Shown: positions 24,593 through 36,090 of the stretch, in pieces
Layout of the letters: each line of letters starts with the position of its first letter
Position numbering within the stretch: position 1 is the stretch's first letter
Source of the DNA: Chamaelirium japonicum
Lineage: Eukaryota; Streptophyta; Magnoliopsida; Liliales; Melanthiaceae
NCBI GenBank assembly: GCA_947650365.1
Contig: CANTAL010000207.1
Location: 248,001 to 312,000, forward strand
DNA length: 64,000 nt
Direction: 5' to 3'
Made by a program: the position numbers and the translations under genes
The notes under the pieces: model-generated
What the model saw: only the letters and a program-made list of their open reading frames with translations
The model's database searches: none
What the model was told of the DNA's origin: nothing

Positions 24593-26163
24593 CTACCCCG
24601 AACCAGGAGGCAGGCGCCAATTCACCGGCCTGCTGGTCATCATGACCGAAACCTCTGTGGGTAATACAGTCGGCGTTGCTGGTGGGTTGTGCCCTGGCAC
24701 CACTGGGGGCACCTCGTGCCGCTCCACGGCCTTAACGACGAGAGGTCGCAAAGCGGGTGGAGGTCGTTGCTCGATCATCTTTCCCTTTCGGTCGAGCACC
24801 ACATCTTCAAGCTTGATGTGCTGTTGGACAAGGACGAAAAGCTCGACCATTGTGTGGGGGTCGGAGATAACGAGCGCATTATGGAGCTTGCTCCCTTCAG
24901 GAAGCGCACTCATGAAAGCACTCACCGCCATGCGATCTTGCCTGGCTGAGTCCTCTAGGGCAAGGTAGGCGCTTCGAAACCGCGTCGAGAAGCATCGAAG
25001 GGTTTCTTAAGCCCCCATGGTCAGGGTGAACAGCGACTCGATTCTCTTCGGGGGCTGGCGATTGCAGCGATATTGCTCCAGGAACAGCCCAGAGAGTATG
25101 GGGAAGTTTGGAATGGAACAGGAAGGCAACTTATGAAACCAGTTCAAAGTGGAACCGGTCAGACTGCTAGGAAATGCGCGACATAAGACGTGGTCCTGGT
25201 CCCAGAAAAATAACAATTTTCGGTAAGCCAGGAGGTGGTCCACGGGATCTTGGGATCCGTCGAACAGCACGAACTTTGGTGGGGTCCAGTGCTGCGGGAA
25301 ATCACCTCGGTGAACTTCATTTGTAAATGATGAGCTTCTTCCTCGGGCAGCAAGGTCTTCCAGAAGGTCGATGTGCAAGTTAGATGGCTGCCAGCGCCCG
25401 GGGGGACTTCCCCAAGGTGGCTGCACAGGCCCTAGTTGGTCATGCATGCTCCCTCTAGGCGGACTAGGGTCGTCGCTGCGGTGGTGCTCGGGAGCGACCT
25501 CCTGAGGGCCACTATTCCACCTCTCCGATAGTTGCCTCGATGCCGGGGTTGGTCGATGAGAGGCCGTCACCTCCCGAGCCTCCGTACGAAGTGGTTCCTC
25601 GTCGAGCTCCTTCTCGTGTGATGGCACAGGTTGAGGTCCCGCCCTTGAGATCTTTCCTCAGACTCGTCTGAGTCTGCACTTCGGCTTCGTCGACGAAGGG
25701 GGGACACTAGTGGGGTTGGCTCGTTGCTGGAGCGCTGGGTCACGAGTCGTTGCAATCGCTCGAGAGCGGTCCCTTTTACTTTGCGCGCAGCCACATCCTC
25801 CGCAGGGGGCTCCTGCCGGGATGCCCGTTGCATGGGTGCCAGCGAAGGTTGACGCGACTCCGAAATAAGAGGAGGTCGCGCAGGGAGAGCGGTCCCCACT
25901 GATACTCTTGGACATTGGGGTGGGATCACTGATCCTCCTGTCAGCGAGCCAATACCAGGAGAGAGATTAGCCCTCTGACTTTCCGTCAAAACCTGGCATA
26001 GTCGTACCAATTCGTCCATCATGGACCGCTGAGTGGCCAACATCTCCAACAGGAGTTGGTCACTGAGCGGGACAGGGGGCTGGGAGGCTTCGGCATGCGG
26101 CCCGCTGCATATAGACCCCGCACGGGTCCTAGCCCGCCTCTGTCCCCTCGTAGCCGGAGCCAT
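24593..26163 (-). pseudogene. Gag polyprotein of the Tat element
   Basis: Start chosen at 26163 (MAPATRGQRRARTRAG), 70 bp after the PBS. A variable basic N-terminus is followed by LLLEMLATQRSMMDELVRL. A frameshift near 25600 leads to the capsid core, which has LEDLAARGRSSSFTNEV, PQHWTPPKFVLFDGSQDPVD, HLLAYRKLLFF, SSLTGSTLNWFHKLP and FLEQYRCNRQPPKRIESLF. A stop at 25007 follows, then MAVSAFMSALPEGSKLHNAL and HIKLEDVVLDRKGKM. The capsid core is a recognisable plant gag domain that forms the particle around element RNA. The frameshift and stop make it non-functional. Confidence 0.88.
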
Positions 26164-26233
26164 CCCGGTGTCTGGAGAAACAAGGTTTTTAGCCGTTTGG
26201 TCGTGAGCGTTCTCGTAGGAACCAGTCAAAAGA

Positions 26234-26250
26234 TCCCACAGATGGCGCCA
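26234..26250 (-). other. Primer-binding site
   Basis: Three bases inside the 5' LTR end, the minus strand reads TGGCGCCATCTGTGGGA, of the TGGCGCC form used by many plant gypsy elements as the tRNA primer site. The particular tRNA is not assigned. Confidence 0.75.
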
Positions 26251-26252
26251 AA

Positions 26253-28111
26253 TGTTTGGGGATATTTTTCGCTGGTCCGAGCGGTTGCCCTGCAAGACAA
26301 AAGAAGCGTGAGAACGACTGGCTCCCTTAGGAGCGCAGACCCTCTGACGCTCAAGTCAGAACAGGTACGAACAAGGGAGAGCTATAGTAGTTGGAAAGTG
26401 TTAGGGTTTTGGGTTTCCAACTTATATTTTGGGGCCAGGGGTGGTACCTTTATAGACTCTTACAGCATGTTAGAGCCTGACATGTGGCGACTTCTTTCCG
26501 CACCTCCTATGCCTCCATGTGCCAACCTACATGGGCTCTGATGGCCCTTGTCGTTTAGCCTACTAGGCGGTGGTAAGGGGGGGATGCACCGGTCTTGTCT
26601 TTGCCAGGTGGAGGTTTGGGAAAGCACTAGTCTGGAAGGTCCTAGACCGGCTATGGACGGCTTCCGTGGACTGCAATCGTCCATGTAGCTCCATAGGGGT
26701 GATGACATCTATCGGCTCATTACCGCCTTATTGTGGGCGACCTCTGCGATTATGGGGCAAGCTCTTGGTCAGGGGAGAGGAACCTTTAGAACCTTTCCTA
26801 CCACAAAAGAGTGGACTCTTGGCATGTGAGTTGGTCGCCAGGCGGGCTGTGAGCACCAGCCACTGGGCGACCTCTACCACGTGCGAGCTGTTCGCATGTG
26901 GTAAGGGTCAGCCCTGATCGGGTTGCAAGCCATGGCCACAGGCGACCTCGGAAGACGAAGGGGAGAGTTTCACGGTCGTTGCTTGATTAGGCGAGCTCCT
27001 TAGCGAGCTATGGATGTCGGGTTTGGCGAGCTCCTAAGCGAGCTATGGGTGTTCATAGATATCATTTTATGTTTCCTATTAGCAAAAGGGGCGATTTCTT
27101 GGTGCGCGAGCTGGTCGCCGGGCAGGCTGCGAGCACCAGCCACTTGGGCGACCTCTACCACGTGCGAGCTGGTCGTCTGTGGTGAGGGTCAACCCTGGGC
27201 GGGCTACAAGCCACGGCGACAAGCGATATATGTCCAAGAGACGCAATGATCTACCAGAGCAAGCGCCGGGCGGGTTGCGAGCACCGGCCACCGGGCGACC
27301 TCTACCACGTGCGAGTTGGTCGCATGTGGTGAGGGTCAGCCCTGGGCGGGCTGTAAGCCACAACCACAGGCGACCTCGGAAGACTAAGGGGGTGAACTCC
27401 TTGGCCGTTTGCCTGATCAGGCGAGCTCCTGAGCGAGTTGTGGGTGTCGGATTTGACGAGCTCCCGAGCAAGCTGTGGGTGTCGGATTTGACGAGCTCCC
27501 GAGCGAGCTGTGGGTGTTCGTAGATATCATTCTTAGTTTCCTATTATCAAAGAGGGGCGATCTCTTGGAGCGCAAGCTGGTCGCTGGGCGGGCTGTGAGC
27601 ACCAGCCACTTGGGTGACCTCTATCACGTGCGAGCTAGTCGCATGTGGTCAGAGTCAGCCCTAGGTAGGTTGCGACCTCGCAGTTTTTGGTTGATCGGAA
27701 AGAGGTCTAGTCTCTACCCTACAGGGAACGGTACAGCGTCCTTACGCCTTTTGTGCTTGTGAAGTTCATGAAGGCATACCCCAAGTGGCTTCAACCTATA
27801 AATCCAGGGGAAGATATAGGAAGTTGTATTCCGTGGCGTCGCCTCCTTGTTGCTTCAGTCTCCCCTCGGCAGTGCTCGTCGAGCACCTCCCGAAGTTACT
27901 CCTTGCTCAGCTGTTCGGGAGGTTCTCGATCATGAGGGTAGTGTTCCCAGTGGCCACTCCTCCACTATCAGCCTCCTCTCTGAACTCGAAGCCTTCGGCG
28001 GGGAGCCGGAGCGGATTCCTTTTGTATCTCGGAAATGACTTCTTTCGAAGGAGCCTGCGGATCCACCATCTCGGTCTGGCTGTTTGTTGTTGATTTTTGC
28101 AGGGACCATCG
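26253..28111 (-). repeat. 5' LTR of the Tat element
   Basis: 1.86 kb. On the minus strand it begins GATGGTCCCTGC (the other copy begins TGATGG, so the outer base appears mutated) and ends AAACA at 26253. It lacks the 1.38-kb duplication seen in the 3' LTR. It shares with that LTR the GGCTGTGAGCACCAGCCA and GTCGGATTTGACGAGCTCCC subrepeats. Divergence between LTRs, by eye a few percent, points to an old insertion. Confidence 0.9.
26447..26456 (-). promoter_or_regulatory. LTR TATA box
   Basis: The minus strand reads GAGTCTATAAAGGTACC about 190 bp before the 5' LTR end, a good TATA box for the genomic transcript. The corresponding sites in the 3' LTR are at about 11703 and 13084. Confidence 0.6.
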
Positions 28112-28620
28112 GGCTGCTTAATATACCTGTTGTGCTCTTCCCTCCTCTAGGAGTTTAGCTTTTTGGAGACATGGGGTGTTCTAACATGGTATCACAGTTG
28201 GGCTCGTCTCCTGTTCTTGCTCCGGGTGCACTCCCACCGATTGTGCCTTGCCATGGGTACTTTGCGTGAGGGGGAGTGTTGAATAATCCCATATCGGTAA
28301 GGGGGGAACTTATAGGCTGCTTAATATGACCAATGTACTGTACCCCCTCTAAGAGATTAGCCTTTTGGAGACATAGGGGGTGTTCTAAAATGGTATCAAA
28401 GACGGATCCGTCTCCTACTCTAGCTCCCGCTATGCATGCGCCTGCACCCACTGTGCCTTGCCACATGCGCTCCACGTGAGGGGGAGTGTTGACGAATAGT
28501 CCCACATCAGTAAGAGGTCACCTATATAGGCCGCTTAATATACCCACTGTGCTCTACCCCCCCCCCCCCCCCCTAAGAGCTTAGCCTTTTGGCGTACTTC
28601 GGGTTAGTAACATGGTATCA
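28112..28620 (+). mobile_element. Tandem TRIM-like mini-LTR elements
   Basis: Repeating order of a roughly 115-bp LTR (TGTTGA..CTAACA), a PBS-like TGGTATCA, about 90 bp of spacer, a purine tract GAGGGGGAG, and the next LTR. LTRs are at 28112-28186 (right part of the one split at 11463), 28277-28390 and 28487-28612. PBS-like sites are at 28187, 28391 and 28613; PPTs are at about 28268 and 28478. TGGTATCA matches the initiator-Met tRNA type PBS. The size and lack of coding fit terminal-repeat retrotransposons in miniature, here joined as LTR-int-LTR-int-LTR. Confidence 0.75.
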
Positions 28621-29005
28621 AAGTTGGGGACGTCTCCTGCTCATGCTTTTGCTCTTACTCCAACTGTGTCCCCCACTGATTGTGCCTTACCACGCATGCA
28701 CATTCGAGAGATGCTCCAGGAGCGGTACTAGCTTTGATACCATTTGACAGCACCCCGAGTGCTCTAAAAGGCCAACCTCTCGAAGAGAGGAGAGCATGAT
28801 AGGCATATTAAGAGAGGCCGGCCACTCCGCTCCCCTTACTAATGTGGGACTAATACCGGTGGGATAGTGCTCTAATGGGATGTCATTACTTCTCCCCAAA
28901 ACCCTAGTCTCTCTCTCTCCTAGGGTTATTTGTAACATGGTATTAGAGCTAGGCCTGTTCTGGGAGTGTCACCCAATTGAGCTTTGTCACACGTGGGGGA
29001 GGGGG
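28621..29005. repeat. Further LTR/PBS fragments, one inverted
   Basis: TTTGATACCATTTGACAGCA (28734-28753) is an inverted PBS and LTR end, followed by CTAAAAGGCCAACCTCTCGA and GTGGGACTAATACC, complementary to the fragment at 33625-33725. At 28937 TGGTATTAGAGC is another PBS-like site, and GTGGGGGAGGGGG at 28993 precedes TGTTGG at 29006. A C run lies at 28558-28573, just upstream in the TRIM array. Confidence 0.55.
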
Positions 29006-30890
29006 TGTTGGTGACGATTTGAGGCCCTCACATAGCGAAACATGATTCGCGTAGAACCACCACGGTGGAGACGACCACCGACAAGACAAAGCAATAGAAA
29101 GAAGAACAAGCAAAAAATACCCAAGAAGCTCTGGCAACGACCGATCAATAGATTTACTAGTATGGAAAAAACCTGAGTACAATTACAATTGCCTCTACTG
29201 AATCCTTTATACACCCACAAAGAGATCCCCCCAAGGAGAATAGACCCCGTAGCCTTACACCCCGAAGACAAGAAGAAACCCTTCTCGAAAACCCTCCGAT
29301 CTCCAATGGTTTCCTCTCCCTCTCCCTCTCCCTTGATGACGGTTACCTTCTAAACCCTAACCCTGGATACTCATGTGCCACCATGATCATGCTTTCTTCA
29401 TCCTTAGGGGTCCTTTTATAGCCCCAAGTTCATGCAAGACATAAGAAAGAAGATAGAAACAAACCCCTACAAGTTATCTTGAAAATCCATGAAAATCGCA
29501 ACCGAACCACGTCCCCCTGCGTGCAAATCCTGTGCCTGGCGCCCTGGGCACCAAAATTGGCACCCTGGGCGCCAGATTCCTGTGCACCGGCCCTGCAGCC
29601 TCGGGTTGGCGCCCAGGGCGCCAGGCCCTGTTTTCGCACTGTCTTCGCTTCGTCTTTGCTCCATAGCCGCTCCGTCTTTCGCCATCCTTCACGCACGAAC
29701 CTTGGACATGTTGAGGGCTTGTTTTAAGCCAACATCCTCAACAATCTCTATCTTGGCTTCAAACAAGACAATAGCCAAAACCTTGCACACGAACTTTATC
29801 TCTTTGAACTGTGAATCCCCCTGATCATTGTCACCCATTTTGCCCCCGCACCGGGAGTCTAATCACCAAGCTTGGTAATTACCCAAGTCTTTCGACTTGG
29901 TCGACCTCCTAATCAACCTCGCCCCTGAGCGTGCTCCACCAGCACCCTTGTTCTTCACCGAACACCATGCATATGCCGTCGCTCTTCCAGCTAATGTCAT
30001 GATCATGGAAGCTCTACCCATCATCCGTCGATGACCCCACCGTAAACTATGGCCCTTGATTTGCTCTGCAATGCTTCCCGCGCACATCGCTCCTGAGCCG
30101 TTACCCATCGGCCAACACTCGAATATCTTCTGCACCCTGCTACACCACAGGTGTGCCCGTAGCTGAGTCTGCCACCACCATTATCGTTGTTACCTTTTTC
30201 TAGCTATCCGTTGATAGACACTACACCATATTAAACCACAAGTGTGCCCGTGACCATGCCTGCCGCTACCGCGGCCATCAATACCCACGTCTACTGTCGG
30301 CGATCTACACCGGTGCCTGTTGGCACCTCCACCAGTCGCTCATCGGCAACCGACATCAGTTCGCTCGTCGGCAGCTGAACACAATGTTGTCGGCGACTTC
30401 TGCCATTGAGGTACTCCCCCTCGATCCAGGCACCAGCACATATCGTGCTATCATGACTTTTTTGCCGCGAACAGTCAAGCCTTAGAGTAAGTACCAAGAT
30501 CGCACCCTCCTCTCGGCTAACGCCTTCGGTGTCTCAAACGGACACCGAAGGCTCCTCCAAAGATCTGAACCACCTGGAGAGCACTGGACCGTGCCACTCC
30601 CCACCGTGCCCTTCGCCTAGGGCGCCAACCATCGTTGCCAACAAGCCTCCCCAGGGAAAAGGTGCTATACCGCAACCTCCCTCCAGGCTTCTAGCTTCCT
30701 CCTTGGATGCCACTCTCAGGTCCTCTATCACACCATGTGCCACAAGTGCATCTCGGGCCCTTTTTCCTCAGTTTACCTTGATTTACGCAATCGAACTAGA
30801 GCCTCCCCAGATCATCAACAAAGAAGCTCTGATACCATTTGTTGGTATCAGTTTTTTCACCGATCTTAAGCTCTGATACGAACATCCTCA
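29006..30890. repeat. Probable LTR-element remnant, product not identified
   Basis: Begins TGTTGGTGACGATTTGAGG after a purine tract and ends near CTCTGATACCATTTGTTGG (30831), the inverted form of a TGGTATCA PBS, as in a minus-strand LTR. 29525-29620 has short repeats of GGCGCCCTGGGC/GCCCAGGGCGCC; 29700-29850 and 30500-30880 have short frames with no recognisable protein. The order suggests a nested copia-like element; no gag or pol domain is readable. Confidence 0.4.
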
Positions 30891-33560
30891 ACAGGGGGAC
30901 TATCCCACGATATTAGTGTTGAGATTGGTGTGTATTACATGCTAATTCTAGTGATGACACTACTTGATTAGGATCACATCATTATAACTCATGCACCATT
31001 GTGCATGAGATGCATAAATCCACTAGTCCATATTAGTGTAGTTAAGGTAACTCAGGCATGTGGATGAGATCTGCATACAGGAGATGTGAGTCACCATATA
31101 CACTGGTATAGGTTTACAATCACTTGCTAGACTGGACACCTAGCGTATAAGACTGTAACACACTAACCTTCTTCATATGAGAGATGGTCTATCTCGATCA
31201 TCGATCTAAGATATCAAGTCAGGCAGTGTTGATATAATCAGAATGCATCGACAGAATCAAAAGAGAAAATTGGTTTTAACAACTGTCATCCAAGACCATA
31301 GGACCTCTAGTGCTAGTTGACTTGAACCACAATTCTAGGATATGTTGTGAATCTTAGATTTGGTGTTCTCTACTTTGACCTGCCAATCAGTTAGGTCTAT
31401 TGATAGACCGACACTAGATAAATTGGGTAGTTTGTACTGAGCGTAATAGGAACGCAAACAATCTATGGAATTCTATATCCCTTAAGGGGGACTAGGTGTC
31501 TCATTGAGTGACTCTTATGAAGGGATGATTACGAAGACTTGCTAGCTGTACAAGTACATAAGGTGGTAATCACAAAGCTTTGAGAAGTCAAGACTCAAGT
31601 GGGGGAACAAATCTGAGATGGACTGTCGACTCTGAACTCAGTTAGTTTCACGGACACCAGATTGGAATTGTTCAAATACAATATAGTAGGATAAAGGGTA
31701 CTTACATAATTACTAATAGCCTCGGACTACAACAGTGCCTGAGTAGTAGTTGTAGACACTGCTTACTGGTATGGATTAGGCCATGACACTAGTGAGAGCC
31801 AAGGTTATCAATGTCTCGAAGATTCCAATTCTTAACCACTTCTAACAGCCAAGCGTACCTAACCCAATGTCATTAGGATTTACTGATAGCAGTTGACTCC
31901 ATAATGACCAGAAACCTAGAGGCATGTGGATTAGGAGATATAGCTTAGGTTTACCTAAGCAGTTCCTTCTTAAGATCCTCTATCGGAGGAAAGCCTAGTT
32001 TAATTGACTAGGCTTCCTCAGTGGATCTCAGGCTCATAGAATGAAGATGTGAACATTATAGTGTGGAAGTTAGCCATGTGTGATCCCTAGGATTTCCTAG
32101 GATTATTAGGTCTTGACTAACTTGACTAGGTTGACTTTCTATGAAAAAGTTATAAGTGTCAATTAGGGGCTAAGTTCGACCTTGGACATTCTAGGAGAAG
32201 TCATTAGAGCCCAGATTAATGGACTTTAATGTCTTCCCTAAAATATAGGAGATGCCAGAAATGCTTCGAGATGGAGTGCGGCTCTATCTCTCTAATCGAT
32301 ACCTTGGTAAACTAAGGAAATGACTCATGAATACAAGGGCATTGTCATAATTATCTAGGGTGGATGCTGACAGATAATTAATTATTTTATCTTATTGGTT
32401 TTCTAGTTGGACTAGAAGAAGTCATGTTGCAAGTTAGGGTTTGACCACAGTCAAACCAGACTAACGAGTATGCAAACTTTCGCGACTTAAGTGGGTGCCA
32501 GAACTGGAGTGTGCAACTCGGGATTAGTTACCCGACCCCTATAGGTGCTACCCATGAGAATTTTGATCAAGGAATAAACCCTAACTGAAATTCTCATATG
32601 GTAACATCCATATGAGGTTATGAGGGGAGAGATTCTAGAGATCTCTATCCCCTCATAATAGAAAATCCCACTTAATGGGGATTTCGGCCTATACCTAACC
32701 CTAGCCTTCCCCCTTTGGCTCCCATCCCAAGGCAAACCAAAATATCCCTCCCCTTGGAGAGTTCAGCTAAGAAAGAAGAGAAGGAGAAAAGGAAAAAGAG
32801 AGAAGAAAGAAAAGAAAGCAAGAAGGTCTTCCTCCCTTCGGTTTTCCACACGTCAGATCAGTTCGTCTTTAGAGGGCATCTTTGCGAGGATCTAGAAGAG
32901 GGAGAGGACTCCCACAAGTCCACCATCGTGGCTCGTGTGCATGGAATAGGAGTTGAATCGAGACAGTAGCGAGATCGCAACTCTGATTTCATCTTCATTG
33001 AGGGATCTTCATTAACAGATCTTCAACCTTAGGCATTTATAAGTCTTAAGAGGTAACCATATCATAATCCTTAGGTATAATAGATGAATATTAATTGTAT
33101 TAATTTTTTTTGCCATGATAATTCATAATTAATTATTATCTAACATTGGTGTGAATTTGGGTTTGATCCGTTGTGAAAATTATTATCTAGCATAAGTCGG
33201 ATCAGTTCGTCTTTATCGGGCATCTTGGTGAGGATGTAAAAGAGAGAGAGGACTCCCACAAGTCCACCATCGCGGCTCGTGTGCGTGGAATAGGAGTTTA
33301 ATCAAGACGGTAGCGAGATCGCAACTCTGATTTCATTTTCAGTGAGGGATCTTCATTAACGGATCTTCAACTTAGGCATTTATAAGTCCTAAGAGATACC
33401 ATATCATAATCCTTAGGTATGATGGATGAATATTAATTAGATTAATTTTATTTTGCCATGATAATTTATAATTAATTAGTATCTAGTATTGGTGTGAGTT
33501 TGGGTTTGATCCGTTGTGAAAATTTTTGCATGCCGACTTTTCGACAAATAATCAGAACCC
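30891..33560. repeat. Non-coding dispersed-repeat-like region (LTR derivative?)
   Basis: Neither strand has a long frame. The sequence has the unique-looking, mid-GC texture of a non-coding retrotransposon derivative and ends in two large tandem copies (see 32856-33523). A Lys/Glu/Arg-rich frame at 32715-32969 is low-complexity purine repeat and is not accepted as a gene. No LTR pair or target duplication was established. Confidence 0.35.
32856..33523. repeat. 344-bp tandem duplication
   Basis: GATCAGTTCGTCTTTA starts at 32856 and again at 33200. Both copies run in parallel through ACTCCCACAAGTCCACCATC, GGGATCTTCATTAAC and GGTTTGATCCGTTGTGAAAA with scattered substitutions. Confidence 0.9.
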
Positions 33561-33624
33561 TAATCCCTTGGGCATCTTTTACATGGTCGAAATGCTTCCG
33601 TCGCGCGCTCTGATGCCAACAATT

Positions 33625-33725
33625 AGTCCCACATCGACAAGGGGAGCGGGATGACTTCTCTTAATATACTCGATGTGGTCTCATCTCTTCAAGAGGTTGG
33701 CCTTTTGGAGCACTAAGAGCGTTGT
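33625..33725. repeat. Copia-like LTR fragment
   Basis: AATTAGTCCCACATCGACAA through CAAGAGGTTGGCCTTTTGGA is complementary to 28750-28850, so the same LTR family occurs here in the opposite orientation. Confidence 0.6.
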
Positions 33726-34092
33726 CACAATTTCATTCTAATAAAAAATCAACCGACTTCCTATTAAAGTCAGATTTAAGTTTTTTTGGTTTTATTTCAT
33801 TTTGACTTTAATGAAAAGTCAAAAGTACAAAATCTGATTTTCCAAGTAAAAAAATTGCTTTTGATGAAGTATAAACGTAATTCTTATTATTTAAGTTTCT
33901 ATTTGATTTAAGCAAACAACCGTCACCTTGACCACCACACAGCCGCCCGTCGCCATAGTCGTTGGATGCCACCGCCATTGTCTTCGGCCTACCTGCCTGC
34001 CAGCACCATCGCCCCCCCCCGGCAGGTTGTGGCACCGCCTGCTGTCATCGTTGTAGTCACTGTTGCCAACCACTGCCTTCGATGTCGTTATA
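33726..34092. other. AT-rich then GC-rich sequence, no gene seen
   Basis: 33740-33900 is AT-rich with AAAGTC/GACTTT words in both orientations; 33920-34080 is GC-rich with a run of C at 34012. No coding feature is supported. Confidence 0.4.
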
Positions 34093-34352
34093 TTAAGTAA
34101 CCATTTTATCCAAAAGCTTAATATGTTAAGGAATGGACTAGCAACACATAATATGACTTGAATTTAAAACCTCCAGAAACTAGAACTATGTAGAGAGGGG
34201 GCCAACAATTAATGTATATCAAAAGACTTAATGGTATGATACTATGGTAATAGAGTCATGGTTTCTGGGAAGTTCTAAGTTAAAGTCATATTCTGTGTTG
34301 TTGGTCCATTCCCTAACAGCTTAAGCTTTTGGGTGAAATGGTTACTTATCAT
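34093..34352. repeat. 260-bp inverted repeat with LTR-like arms
   Basis: TAAGTAACCATTTTATCCAA (34093) pairs with the complement closing at 34352 (TGGGTGAAATGGTTACTTA). The pairing continues through AAGCTTA/TAAGCTT, GGAATGGAC and ATATGACTT. The right arm is followed by ATCATAATATCAAAGTAGGA, a degenerate PBS-like word, so the arms may be two opposed copies of one LTR end. Confidence 0.65.
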
Positions 34353-35600
34353 AATATCAAAGTAGGAGGTCCTGAGTTGAAATCCATGGAGGTGTATTTA
34401 TAACTTGGTTCGCCCCATATCCCCACCCCCCCCCCCCCCCCCCCCCCCGAAGCATTTTCCCATGCATTTCCACGGTGTTTGTTCTCGTTCAGGATACCAC
34501 ACTTGCAGGGGAGGCGGGGTTAAGCCCTTTGTGGGTGCAAAAATTATACTGGACCAGACCAGACCCGCATGGGCCTGCACAACGGCCCAAGTAGGCAGCT
34601 CAGATCCACGGACCTGCTCTATAGGGCCCGCAAATCATGCCCTCTCTTATTGGGCCCAGACAACGGCCCAATAGGGGCCTATCGAGGAGGCCCAAGACCA
34701 GTACCACCTCAGTGCTGCCATGTCATCACTGCCATATCGAGCACGTGCCTCAGCTATAAAAGGACCCCTATGGCTTACATAGAAGGGGTTGGTCACTCGA
34801 TCAGAGGAGGAGATGATTTCAAAGCCAGAGCTCACGTCTCCCCTTCTAGTTTTCTTCTAGTTGCTCCGTGCAACCCCAATGTACGAAGCTTCTCTCGGTC
34901 CGTCGAGAGAACGCTCATATCTCATTTACTCATATTATAGTGGAGATCAGGTGACACCTCTCGCCTGGAGACGTGGGTCACAAGACCGAACTCTCTGTGT
35001 CATCTCTTTCTCTATATATATTCTACTCTCTACCTCTCTAAACCATCAAATTCAATCAAGAGTTATGGGGCGAAGTCTCTGATCAAGACGGCATGAAAAT
35101 TTCTCCCACACCCTTCATATACAATGTTGGCCCCCTCTCAATAGTTCGAGCTTTTAGATTTGTTGGTAAGCTAACAATTGTCTGCCACCCATAATAGTCG
35201 GCTGTCATAGAAGTCAAAAAAAATCTCCCTGCAGCCAAACAAATTTTTTTTAGTAAAAGTCATCAATAAAAAATAATTTATTGAGAAGTAATTTTTTTTC
35301 AATTAATCGCAACAGATCATTCTATTGAAATTTCAAGAGGTTGCATTGCCAATGTACATATATTGATACGCGTCATTGAAGCATGAGAGTTAGGCATGTC
35401 AAAAGGCAAGACTAGGGAAGGGTTGGGGTCAAACTGAGCCCGACCCTTTGTTTTAAGGGACAAGCTCTGGCTCTTCAGGGCCAGAAAAATGATGGGCCCT
35501 AGCCTAACCCTTAAAGGGCCAGGGTCGAGCAAAATCAATGTTAATTTCAATAAGATAAGGATTATCAACATATTGACTTAACCATCCCCCCCTAAACTCA
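34353..35600. other. Probable LTR-like promoter region, no gene
   Basis: A C run lies at 34424-34448. At about 34752 CTATAAAAGGACCCC is a good TATA box preceded by CACGTG-like GCACGTGCC, a layout common in LTRs, but the partner LTR is not found. 35400-35530 has GGGTCGGG/CCCGACCC-type words in both orientations. No protein is recognised. Confidence 0.4.
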
Positions 35601-35892
35601 TGTACCATTGCCTTTTGACCTTTGCCAGTCATTTAAAAACATCCTTCTATACAATACAAGACTGTTAAAGTATTATAAGGCTTATGAGTATTATATAATA
35701 CTTTTAATACTATATATCCGAACTTGAGAGGTCCAATTTCCCACAAGGGTACAGTGAGTAGTCGACTAATGACTGATTAGTCCCAATTAATCATTGATTT
35801 AGTCCCTTAATAAGTATTAATATATTTATAATAATTTATATATACGAAGGACATGGCCAGTCATAGGTTTTTCTAGCCCGGCCCTCATCATT

Positions 35893-36090
35893 GAGGGCTT
35901 ATGAAAACTGAGTCCGGCCCACCCCTCAGTCCCTTGGAGGGTAGGGATTTGGAGGGCAGAGGCTGGCATGATACCCTCTCCAAAGAGCCATGAGGGCTTA
36001 TGAAAACTGAGCCCGGCCCGCCCCTCAGGCCCTTGGAGGGTAGGGATTTGGAGGGCAGAGGCTGGCAGGGGTACCCTCTCCAAAGTGCCA
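35893..36090. repeat. 99-bp tandem duplication
   Basis: GAGGGCTTATGAAAACTGAG begins at 35893 and 35992. Both copies contain CCCTTGGAGGGTAGGGATTT and GGGCAGAGGCTGGCA and end in CCCTCTCCAAAG. Confidence 0.9.

Larger units (their letters stand above)
11508..28111 (-). mobile_element. Complete Ty3/gypsy LTR retrotransposon of Tat type
   Basis: A 16.6-kb element transcribed on the minus strand. The order from right to left is 5' LTR (28111-26253), PBS, gag, protease, reverse transcriptase, RNase H, second RNase H, integrase, antisense extra gene on the plus strand, 205-bp tandem repeats, PPT, 3' LTR (14694-11508). The pol order with integrase last is gypsy. The second RNase H, large size, extra gene and tandem repeats near the 3' LTR fit the Tat lineage. 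The 5-bp duplication GGCTG flanks it (11503-11507 and 28112-28116), and the empty site is visible in the sister repeat at about 28317. All long frames contain stops or frameshifts, so this copy is non-autonomous. Confidence 0.92.

Noticed and set aside
29479-29824. GGCGCCCTGGGC repeats as a possible CRISPR-like or regulatory array
   Set aside because: Only a few short imperfect repeats without uniform spacers, in a plant genome within an LTR-like region.
32715-32969. Lys/Glu/Arg-rich frame
   Set aside because: Purine-rich low-complexity sequence, no domain, and within a non-coding repeat region.
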